NCBI RefSeq assembly: GCF_000702205.1
Contig: NZ_JNKW01000012.1
Location: forward strand, 1 to 64,000
Reading direction: 5' to 3'
DNA: 64,000 bases
Source: Lachnospira multipara LB2003
GTDB lineage: Bacteria; Bacillota; Clostridia; Lachnospirales; Lachnospiraceae
Positions 29,833 to 36,540 of the stretch are shown here, in pieces; position 1 is the first letter of the stretch; every line of letters begins with the position of its first letter. A program made the translations under genes and the position numbers. The notes below the pieces were generated by a model. That model saw only the letters and a program-made list of their open reading frames with translations. It made no database searches and had not been told where the DNA came from.

Positions 29833-31131
29833 TTATTTTCTCTTATAATTAGATACTCTATGGATAATTTCATGTCTTCCTGGACCGTTTGAAACCATTG
29901 TAATAGGAGCCTCAATTTCCTCTTCAATAGCTTCAATATAATCACGACATTCCTTTGGAAGATCTTCATACTTAGTAATTCCTCTAATTTCGCTCTTCCA
30001 ACCCTTAAACTTCTTAAATACTGGTTTTGCATTTTCAAGCTGTGAAGTTGTAGGGAAGTCCTTAGTTACCTTTCCATCAATTTCATATCCTACACACATA
30101 GGAATTTCGTCTAAGTAACCCAAAACATCAATTACTGTAAGAGCAACTTCAGTTGTTCCCTGCATTCTTACACCGTAACGAGTTGCTACTGCATCAAACC
30201 AACCCATTCTTCTTGGACGACCTGTTGTAGCACCAAATTCGCCGCCATCACCACCACGGACTCTTAATTCCTGTGCTTCATCACCAAAAATTTCAGAAAC
30301 AAATGCGCCTGCACCAACTGATGATGAATATGCTTTTACTACTGTTACAACATCCTTAATTTCTGCTGCTGGAATTCCTGCACCAATTGCGCCAAATGCA
30401 GCTAATGTTGAACTTGAAGTTACCATTGGATAAATACCGTGATCTGGGTCCTTTAATGATCCTAATTGACCCTCTAATAGAATCTTCTTGCCTTCCTTTA
30501 GGGCATTGTGAAGATATGCAGATGTATCACAAACATAAGGAGCAATCATCTCCTTATATTCCATAAGAGTATTAAAAATTTCTTCTTCCTTAAGAAGTGG
30601 AGCATGATATAAATGCTCTAACATAACATTTTTAAGAGTACATACGTTGGCGATCTTCTCCTTTAAAGCCTTCTCATCGCCAAATAATTCGCTAACCTGG
30701 AATCCAATCTTAGCATACTTATCTGAATAGAATGGAGCAATACCTGACTTTGTAGAACCAAAGGATTTACCTGCAAGTCTTGCCTCTTCATATGTATCAA
30801 AATCAACGTGATAAGGCATCATAATCTGTGCTCTATCAGATACCAAAATTTTAGGCATAGGTACATTTCTATCTGTTAAACTCTTTAATTCATTAATTAA
30901 ATATGGAATATTTAGAGCAACTCCATTACCTATAATGCTTGTAGTATGATTGTAAAAAACACCAGATGGGAGTAGATGTAATGCAAATTTACCATAATCA
31001 TTGATAATTGTGTGTCCTGCGTTACTTCCTCCCTGGAATCTTACGATAATATCAGATTCCTCAGCGAGCATATCAGTAATCTTACCCTTACCTTCGTCGC
31101 CCCAGTTAGCACCAACAATAGCCTTTACCAT
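29833..31131 (-). CDS. purA: Adenylosuccinate synthetase, divergent clade
   Basis: 432 residues. Joins IMP and aspartate with GTP, the first step to AMP. The P-loop-like GANWGDEGKGKITD with the catalytic Asp, NAGHT with the catalytic His, and TTGRPRRMGWFD are intact. In the IMP-binding segment the usual EGAQGxLLDIDxGTYP is EGQLGSLKDPDHGIYP, so the conserved Gln is replaced. This points to a separate clade rather than loss, since the other key residues stay. Ribosome site GGAGGAA. A hairpin and its own promoter lie upstream, just after the tRNA-Thr gene. Confidence 0.95.
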   Translation of the reverse strand: MVKAIVGANWGDEGKGKITDMLAEESDIIVRFQGGSNAGHTIINDYGKFALHLLPSGVFYNHTTSIIGNGVALNIPYLINELKSLTDRNVPMPKILVSDRAQIMMPYHVDFDTYEEARLAGKSFGSTKSGIAPFYSDKYAKIGFQVSELFGDEKALKEKIANVCTLKNVMLEHLYHAPLLKEEEIFNTLMEYKEMIAPYVCDTSAYLHNALKEGKKILLEGQLGSLKDPDHGIYPMVTSSSTLAAFGAIGAGIPAAEIKDVVTVVKAYSSSVGAGAFVSEIFGDEAQELRVRGGDGGEFGATTGRPRRMGWFDAVATRYGVRMQGTTEVALTVIDVLGYLDEIPMCVGYEIDGKVTKDFPTTSQLENAKPVFKKFKGWKSEIRGITKYEDLPKECRDYIEAIEEEIEAPITMVSNGPGRHEIIHRVSNYKRK

Positions 31132-31196
31132 AGTTACTTCCTCCGTCCCGTTTTACGGGTATATTATATTATAGATTCATTTATTTAAATATAAAT

Positions 31197-31244
31197 GAAA
31201 CCGATATAGTCTTGTTTTTTTAACAAGACCACACCGGTTTATAA
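31197..31244 (-). terminator. Hairpin between tRNA-Thr and purA
   Basis: AAACCGGTGTGGTCTTGTT on the minus strand pairs, with mismatches, with AACAAGACTATATCGGTTT. It may terminate the tRNA-Thr transcript. Most of it would also form the 5' end of the purA message if the promoter at 31241-31269 is real. Confidence 0.5.
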
Positions 31245-31269
31245 TATCAAAACCTTGACAAATATGCAA
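31241..31269 (-). promoter_or_regulatory. Candidate purA promoter
   Basis: Minus strand TTGCAT (31264-31269), 17 bp, TATTAT (31241-31246), about 110 nt before purA. Confidence 0.5.
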
Positions 31270-31313
31270 GAAATAACGCGTAAAAACCACTTTTAAATTG
31301 AATGCTTAAATAA

Positions 31314-31385
31314 AGCTATTGAGGGGAATTGGACCCCCGACCTCTTCATTACCAATGAAGTGCTCTGCCACTGAGCTACAATAGC
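31314..31385 (-). tRNA. trnT: tRNA-Thr (GGT anticodon)
   Basis: 72 bases, full cloverleaf. Acceptor GCTATTG / CAATAGC, D arm with AGCTCAGTGGCAGAGC, anticodon stem CTTCA / TGAAG around TTGGTAA (anticodon GGT), and T arm GGGGGTCCAATTCCCC. The 3' CCA is not encoded. Confidence 0.97.
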
Positions 31386-31397
31386 GAATCATAAAAA

Positions 31398-31426
31398 ATC
31401 ATAACATATTTAAGTTAATTTAGCAA
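31398..31426 (-). promoter_or_regulatory. Promoter of tRNA-Thr
   Basis: Minus strand TTGCTA (31421-31426), 17 bp, TATGAT (31398-31403), which starts transcription within about 10 nt of the tRNA. Confidence 0.55.
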
Positions 31427-31506
31427 CTAAACTCTTCTTGTTTTTTAAGATTCATGTCCGATTTTTTCATAACTCAAATTCATAAATTTATAAATCTATT
31501 AATCTA

Positions 31507-32109
31507 TTACATTTTTATTTTTCTTTTAATTCTAGTTAATGCATTATCTATAGACTTTGGGCTTTTTCCTAGAATCTTAGCAATCTGCTTATAATCATTT
31601 CCTGCAATATTAAGATTAAAAACCTCAACTTCAAGGTCACTTAATTTATTAAGAGCGTCAGTTCTTAAACTCTCCACTTCCTCTTTACTAAAATAGGCAT
31701 ATTCAGGATTGTAAAAATCATCAGCTTTTAAATTATCACCTATGGTTGTCTCCTCATCTTCATCCCCATTAATTGGAGAATCAAGGCTAACATAAGTATT
31801 AAGCGGCTTATTTTTTTGTCTATTAGAAGCTGTAATTGCATTAAGAATCTGGCGTTCAATACATATGTTAGCAAATGTGGTAAACTTAATATTTTTATCA
31901 GGGTCAAAATCTCTAACTGCATTAACTAGTCCAATCATTCCTTCCTGTATTAAGTCTTCCACATCTCCACCCGCTAAAAAGAGAGTGTTTGCCTTATAGG
32001 TAACTGCATCCTTATATCTTTCATATAGGACGCTTGCGGCTGCCTGATTATTATTGTTTCTATATTCTTCTACTAAAGCTTCATCAGTCAATGATGTCAA
32101 TTTATCCAT
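31507..32109 (-). CDS. sigH: RNA polymerase sigma-H factor
   Basis: 200 residues. Alternative sigma factor used at the start of sporulation and in stationary phase. Region 2 is seen in YKANTLFLAGGDVEDLIQEGMIGLVNAVRDFD and the following FTTFANICIERQILNAI; region 4 in LSDLEVEVFNLNIAGNDYKQIAKILGKSPKSIDNALTRIKRK. Its place after rlmB in the cysE-cysS-mrnC-rlmB cluster is the conserved Firmicutes location of sigH. It is 23 bases after rlmB. Whether the strain sporulates cannot be decided here. Confidence 0.93.
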   Translation of the reverse strand: MDKLTSLTDEALVEEYRNNNNQAAASVLYERYKDAVTYKANTLFLAGGDVEDLIQEGMIGLVNAVRDFDPDKNIKFTTFANICIERQILNAITASNRQKNKPLNTYVSLDSPINGDEDEETTIGDNLKADDFYNPEYAYFSKEEVESLRTDALNKLSDLEVEVFNLNIAGNDYKQIAKILGKSPKSIDNALTRIKRKIKM

Positions 32110-32132
32110 CTTTATCCTCTACTATAAAAAGA

Positions 32133-32873
32133 TTATGCCATTCTCTGTCTTACAATTTCATAAGCTAATACACCTGCTGCAACTGAAGCATTAAGGGAAT
32201 CAATATCACCCTTCATTGGAATTGATGCTATAAAATCACATTTTTCCTTAACAAGTCTGCTTACTCCATTACCTTCATTTCCTATTACTAAGCCAATTGG
32301 TCCCTTTAAATCAAGATTATACATAGTCTCTCCGCCCATATCAGCACAAACAAACCATAAACCTTCTTTTTTTAGTTCTTCAATTGTCTTAGAAATATTA
32401 GTTACCTTAGCTACTGGTGTGTAATTAATAGCCCCTGCTGATGTCTTAGCTACTGTTGCAGTTAAACCTACTGCTCTTCTTTTTGGAATAATTACACCGT
32501 GTGCACCTGCCTGATTTGCAGTTCTAATAATTGCACCAAGGTTATGTGGATCTTCAATTTCATCTAAGATAAAAATAAATGGATCCTCACCTTTGTCTCT
32601 TGCGTTAGCTAATATATCTTCTACACTTGCATAATCATATGCTGCACCAATGGCTACTACGCCCTGGTGACGATTTGTACCTGATAATCTATCAAGTCTT
32701 TCCTTATCAACAAAATTAATAATGCAATCTGTCTTCTTAGCTTCTCTAATAATAGTCTTAATTGGACCATCGCTTGATCCATCTAAAATAAATAATTTAT
32801 CTATAGTCTTACCTGATCTAAAGGCCTCTAAAACCGCATTACGACCTTCAAATGTTAATTCCTTATATCTCAT
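32133..32873 (-). CDS. rlmB: 23S rRNA 2'-O-methyltransferase (TrmH/RlmB family)
   Basis: 246 residues. SpoU/TrmH family with a deep-knot fold. An N-terminal substrate-binding domain (GRNAVLEAFRSG) is followed by motif 1 (DEIEDPHNLGAIIRTANQAGAHGVI), motif 2 (IGLVIGNEGNGVSRLVKEKCD) and motif 3 (IPMKGDIDSLNASVAAGVLAYE). RlmB methylates G2251 of 23S rRNA in E. coli; orthology is inferred from the gene cluster. Its first codons overlap the mrnC end by 11 bases. Ribosome site AGGAGGA. Confidence 0.95.
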   Translation of the reverse strand: MRYKELTFEGRNAVLEAFRSGKTIDKLFILDGSSDGPIKTIIREAKKTDCIINFVDKERLDRLSGTNRHQGVVAIGAAYDYASVEDILANARDKGEDPFIFILDEIEDPHNLGAIIRTANQAGAHGVIIPKRRAVGLTATVAKTSAGAINYTPVAKVTNISKTIEELKKEGLWFVCADMGGETMYNLDLKGPIGLVIGNEGNGVSRLVKEKCDFIASIPMKGDIDSLNASVAAGVLAYEIVRQRMA

Positions 32874-33336
32874 TTGTCCTCCTATTGGTTGGCTTTCTTG
32901 TCTTCATCTCATCTAATTCAAGTCCGATTTTTACAAGTTCAACCAATCTATCAAATTGATTTGTTAAATACAAATATCCTACTAAAGCCTCAAAACCAGT
33001 TGCTCTTCTATAATCTGTAATTGACGCATTCTTAGCCGAAGTATATGACTTAGCATTACGTCCTCTTTTATATATTGCCTCTTCATCTTCAGTAAGCAAA
33101 GCTTCTAGTCCACCTATCATGATGGACTGTGCCTCTGCCTTTACTAGTGACGATGCTTGTTTATTCATCTTATTTACCTGAGTATTACCCTCTGATACAA
33201 TCATAGTCTTAATGATTAAATCATAGGCGCAATCTCCAATATAAGCTAATACAAGAGGAGATAATTGTCTTGGATTAGTCTCCTTTAAATTTAAGCCCTC
33301 AATTATAGACTTTGTAAAACTTAAGCTCTCTTCCAT
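32863..33336 (-). CDS. mrnC: Mini-ribonuclease III
   Basis: 157 residues: an RNase III catalytic domain without the double-stranded RNA-binding domain. Matures 23S rRNA in Bacillus. The signature region is LSPLVLAYIGDCAYDL, followed by RGRNAKSYTSAKNASITDYRRATG and FEALVGYLYL. It overlaps cysS by 16 bases and rlmB by 11, so the three are translationally coupled. The last residues are basic. Confidence 0.93.
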   Translation of the reverse strand: MEESLSFTKSIIEGLNLKETNPRQLSPLVLAYIGDCAYDLIIKTMIVSEGNTQVNKMNKQASSLVKAEAQSIMIGGLEALLTEDEEAIYKRGRNAKSYTSAKNASITDYRRATGFEALVGYLYLTNQFDRLVELVKIGLELDEMKTRKPTNRRTNEI

Positions 33337-34739
33337 CTTACACCTTCTCTTGTATCTTCAAGAACAATGCCCTTTGATAACAATTCATCTCTAATCTCAT
33401 CAGCTCTTGCAAAATTTTTAGCTTTTCTTGCTTCCTGACGTTCCTTAATAAGATTTTCAATATCTGCATCAAGTAATTCTTCTGACTTAACTACCTTAAG
33501 ACCTAAAATATCTGAAAGAGTAACGATTGATTCTCTTAATTCCTTGATAAATTCCTTACTTGAGTTAGCATTTGCATTAGAATTAGCAAGCTTAACCATA
33601 TCAAAAATTGCAGAAATAGCATCTGCTGTATTAAAGTCATCATCCATAGAAGCTTCAAACTTATCCTTGCAAGTCTTAACTTCTGCAAGCACCTTAGTTT
33701 CTTCTTCTGTAAGAGCTTCGTTTGTTACTACATTTGCCAATTCATCAAGATTAGAAACTGCTGTCATAATTCTATCTAAACCATTCTTTGCTGATTCCAT
33801 AAGTTCACGGCTAAAATTAATTGGATTACGATAGTGGGCGCTAAGCATAAAGAATCTAAGCACACCTAAATCGTAATGTTCGGCTATATCTCTTACTGTA
33901 AAGAAGTTGCCTTCTGACTTTGACATCTTCTTGTTATTAATATTAAGGAAAGCATTATGCATCCAGTATCTTGAGAATTCTACACCATTGCAACATTCAG
34001 ACTGTGCAATTTCATTCTCATGATGAGGGAATATTAAATCCTCACCACCTGCATGAATATCAATTGTATCGCCAAGATACTTCTTAGCCATAACTGAGCA
34101 TTCAATATGCCAGCCTGGTCTTCCCTGTGACCACTCAGCTTCCCAATATGGTTCCCCATCTTTTTTAGGTTTCCATAATACGAAATCAAGTGGATCTTCC
34201 TTTTCATCAGCACCTGAAACCTTTAATGCATGAGCCTCATCTCTATGTCCTGCCTCTAAATCATCGATATTCTTCTTAGATAATTTACCATACTGATCAA
34301 AAGAACGTGTCTTGAAATAAACTGTTCCATTCTTAGCATAAGCATGACCCTTCTTAATAAGTGTTCCAATCATATCTAACATGCCTGGAATTTCCTTAGT
34401 AGCTAAAGGATGTGTTGTAGCTGGCTTAATATTCATGCCCTCCATATCCTTCTTACACTCAGCAATATATCTTTGACTAATTACATCAGCAGTTGTACCT
34501 TCTTCGTTAGCCTTCTTAATAATCTTGTCGTCTACATCTGTAAAATTTGATACATAATTTACTTCGTAGCCCTTATATTCAAAATATCTTCTTACTGTAT
34601 CAAACACTATCATTGGTCTAGCATTACCAATGTGAATTAAGTTATAAACTGTAGGTCCGCAGACATACATTCTAACCTTTCCTTCTTCAATTGGAACAAA
34701 CTCTTCTTTTTTTCTTGTTAATGTATTGTAAATCTTCAT
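33321..34739 (-). CDS. cysS: Cysteinyl-tRNA synthetase
   Basis: 472 residues. Class I synthetase charging tRNA-Cys. Zinc-site and HIGH region: MYVCGPTVYNLIHIGNARP. KMSKS appears as KKMSKSEGNFFTV. The zinc-binding ECS and HENE motifs are in WHIECSVMAKKYLG and FPHHENEIAQSE. The DALR domain and C-terminal tail are normal. Ribosome site TAAGG. It sits after cysE as in Bacillus, linking cysteine supply to charging. No T-box is visible upstream of the operon. Confidence 0.98.
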   Translation of the reverse strand: MKIYNTLTRKKEEFVPIEEGKVRMYVCGPTVYNLIHIGNARPMIVFDTVRRYFEYKGYEVNYVSNFTDVDDKIIKKANEEGTTADVISQRYIAECKKDMEGMNIKPATTHPLATKEIPGMLDMIGTLIKKGHAYAKNGTVYFKTRSFDQYGKLSKKNIDDLEAGHRDEAHALKVSGADEKEDPLDFVLWKPKKDGEPYWEAEWSQGRPGWHIECSVMAKKYLGDTIDIHAGGEDLIFPHHENEIAQSECCNGVEFSRYWMHNAFLNINNKKMSKSEGNFFTVRDIAEHYDLGVLRFFMLSAHYRNPINFSRELMESAKNGLDRIMTAVSNLDELANVVTNEALTEEETKVLAEVKTCKDKFEASMDDDFNTADAISAIFDMVKLANSNANANSSKEFIKELRESIVTLSDILGLKVVKSEELLDADIENLIKERQEARKAKNFARADEIRDELLSKGIVLEDTREGVRWKRA

Positions 34740-34763
34740 TTTATTACCTTCCTAAAAAACTCT

Positions 34764-35447
34764 CTAGTTTATAATCATATGATCTCTATTTTCTGCCACC
34801 TGTTTTTCAAGTTTAGCCAATCTCTTTAGTATACGTTCATTCTCGTCCTTTAGTTTACAGAATTCTGCTGCCACTGGATCTGGTAATGTAACCTGATCAA
34901 GATTTTCAATCATGCGCTTGCAATCCTGAACAACAACCTTACCTGGTATACCAACAACTGTACTGTCATCAGGTACATTTTTTACAACTACAGAGCCTGC
35001 GCCAATCTTACAATTATTGCCTATAGTTATATTACCTAAAACCTTAGCTCCAGCACCAACCATAATATTATTGCCTAGTGTTGGATGTCTTTTACCATGC
35101 TCCTTACCTGTACCACCTAAGGTAACTCCCTGATACAAAGTAACATTATCGCCAATAATTGCTGTTTCACCAATAACAACACCATGACCATGATCTATAA
35201 AGAAACCTTCCCCAATAACCGCACCTGGATGAATCTCTATTCCTGTCTTTCTTGCAGCTCTTTGAGATATTTTTCTTGCTCTATAAAAATGGCCTTTTTC
35301 ATATAACTTGTGAGCTTTTCTATAATAATAAATCGCCCAAAAACTTGGATATAATAAAACTTCAAGGTTGCTTCTTATAGCCGGATCCTTCTTTTTTATT
35401 ATTTCAGTTTCTTGCTTAATATATTTAATAAAATTCATAATAATCAT
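34764..35447 (-). CDS. cysE: Serine O-acetyltransferase
   Basis: 227 residues. Makes O-acetylserine for cysteine synthesis. Left-handed beta-helix of hexapeptide repeats from about residue 60 to 150, with the catalytic DHGHGVVIGE and the VTLGGTGKEHGKRHP loop. It is the short CysE/EpsC type without the long N-terminal domain of E. coli CysE. The C-terminal about 50 residues form a predicted coiled coil (KLKDENERILKRLAKLEKQV), longer than usual. Two close ATG codons (35447 and 35438) are both possible starts. The genes follow ispF by 21 bases. Confidence 0.95.
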   Translation of the reverse strand: MIIMNFIKYIKQETEIIKKKDPAIRSNLEVLLYPSFWAIYYYRKAHKLYEKGHFYRARKISQRAARKTGIEIHPGAVIGEGFFIDHGHGVVIGETAIIGDNVTLYQGVTLGGTGKEHGKRHPTLGNNIMVGAGAKVLGNITIGNNCKIGAGSVVVKNVPDDSTVVGIPGKVVVQDCKRMIENLDQVTLPDPVAAEFCKLKDENERILKRLAKLEKQVAENRDHMIIN

Positions 35448-35468
35448 TCCATTCCATTTATAACTAAT

Positions 35469-36026
35469 CTAATTAGATTCTCTACGTGGACAAGAGCCAC
35501 AACCACCACAGCTACTACAGTTTGTCATATCTGATTCGCCATAAATATAATTATCAACGGATGAAATAGATGCTATGGCCTGTGAAGAAATGCCCTCTCC
35601 ACTGCCTGTAAAACCTAAGCCTTCTTCTGTTGTTGCCTTTACATTAACTCTATCAACAGAAATATTTAATACCTTAGCAATATTCTCTCTCATTGTGTCA
35701 ATGTATGGTCTCATCTTAGGCTTTTGTGCAATAATTGTTGCATCAACATTTTCTATGATAAAATTCTTCTCATCTACCATACGAGCGGCTTCACTTAATA
35801 GCTTTAAACTATCAGCGCCCTCATATCTTGGATCTGTATCAGGAAAATGCTTTCCGATATCTCCAAGCGCTGCTGCACCAAGAATTGCATCTGTTATTGC
35901 ATGAAGAAGCACATCAGCATCTGAATGGCCAAGTAAACCCTTATCATATGGAATTTCTACACCGCCAATTATAAGCTTTCTACCTTCAACTAACTTGTGT
36001 ACATCATATCCCATTCCAACTCTCAT
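35469..36026 (-). CDS. ispF: 2-C-methyl-D-erythritol 2,4-cyclodiphosphate synthase with cysteine-rich tail
   Basis: 185 residues; the normal enzyme is about 157. Fifth step of the non-mevalonate isoprenoid path. Metal ligands GYDVHKL (Asp, His) and [15 protein letters not shown] (His), with [14 protein letters not shown] and [19 protein letters not shown], are all intact. After the catalytic domain the protein carries an extra tail ending [18 protein letters not shown], with four cysteines spaced every three residues (170, 173, 176, 179). Such a tail could bind a metal or iron-sulfur centre. It is first in the operon. Ribosome site AGGAGG. Confidence 0.95.
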   Translation of the reverse strand: MRVGMGYDVHKLVEGRKLIIGGVEIPYDKGLLGHSDADVLLHAITDAILGAAALGDIGKHFPDTDPRYEGADSLKLLSEAARMVDEKNFIIENVDATIIAQKPKMRPYIDTMRENIAKVLNISVDRVNVKATTEEGLGFTGSGEGISSQAIASISSVDNYIYGESDMTNCSSCGGCGSCPRRESN

Positions 36027-36210
36027 TAGTACTTCCTCCTTTATCTAAAAATATCTATTGCAATAATTCCTTATTATAGTTTAGAGTATGTCAAAAAACA
36101 TCTCTAACCTTATAAGTAAAACATATTTTTCTAAACTTATCAAGACATAAGAAATGCAAGGAGTGTTAATTATTTATAAAGCAGGTAAAGCTACGTAAAA
36201 ATAAAAGTAT

Positions 36211-36241
36211 GCAACAAAAAAGCAGGTCTTTCGACCTGCTA
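36211..36241 (-). terminator. Terminator of the tRNA-Val/tRNA-Met unit
   Basis: A 7-bp stem AGCAGGT / ACCTGCT (36221-36227 and 36234-36240) is followed on the minus strand by TTTTTTG. Confidence 0.9.
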
Positions 36242-36248
36242 AATCTAG

Positions 36249-36322
36249 TAGCGAGAGAGGGATTTGAACCCACGACACCACGGGTATGAACCGTGTGCTC
36301 TAGCCAACTGAGCTATCTCGCC
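36249..36322 (-). tRNA. trnM: tRNA-Met (CAT anticodon), elongator type
   Basis: 74 bases. Acceptor GGCGAGA / TCTCGCT with a G-T wobble pair at position 1, anticodon loop TTCATAC flanked by ACGG / CCGT. The 5' base pairs and lack of the initiator C1-A72 mismatch indicate the elongator. An isoleucine CAT tRNA is less likely. CCA is not encoded. Confidence 0.93.
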
Positions 36323-36351
36323 ATATTAAATTGATAAGCTTTCGTATTGAG

Positions 36352-36424
36352 TGGGGCCTACAGGGCTCGAACCTGTGACCCTCTGCTTGTAAGGCAGATG
36401 CTCTCCCAGCTGAGCTAAGACCCC
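36352..36424 (-). tRNA. trnV: tRNA-Val (TAC anticodon)
   Basis: 73 bases. Acceptor GGGGTCT / AGGCCCC, anticodon stem TCTGC / GCAGA around CTTACAA (anticodon TAC), T arm CAGGTTCGAGCCCTG. Directly upstream of tRNA-Met in one transcript. Confidence 0.97.
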
Positions 36425-36464
36425 AAGCTTATCGACTCAAGTGTTAAGCACTTGCGACTTGCTT

Positions 36465-36494
36465 AGTATATAACAAATCACTCTTTTGTGTCAA
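36465..36494 (-). promoter_or_regulatory. Promoter of tRNA-Val/tRNA-Met
   Basis: Minus strand TTGACA (36489-36494), 18 bp, TATACT (36465-36470). Confidence 0.8.
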
Positions 36495-36513
36495 GCATTT
36501 TTTGAATTTTTTT

Positions 36514-36540
36514 CGAAAAAAGTCAGTATTTATCAATACT
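36514..36540 (-). terminator. Weak terminator after the GH95 gene
   Basis: AGTATT / AATACT (36525-36540) followed on the minus strand by GACTTTTTT. The stem is only six A/T-rich pairs. Confidence 0.4.

Noticed and set aside
36027-36240. T-box ahead of ispF-cysE-cysS
   Set aside because: No GGTGGTACCGCG-type element is present; the same holds upstream of argS, glnS and trpS.
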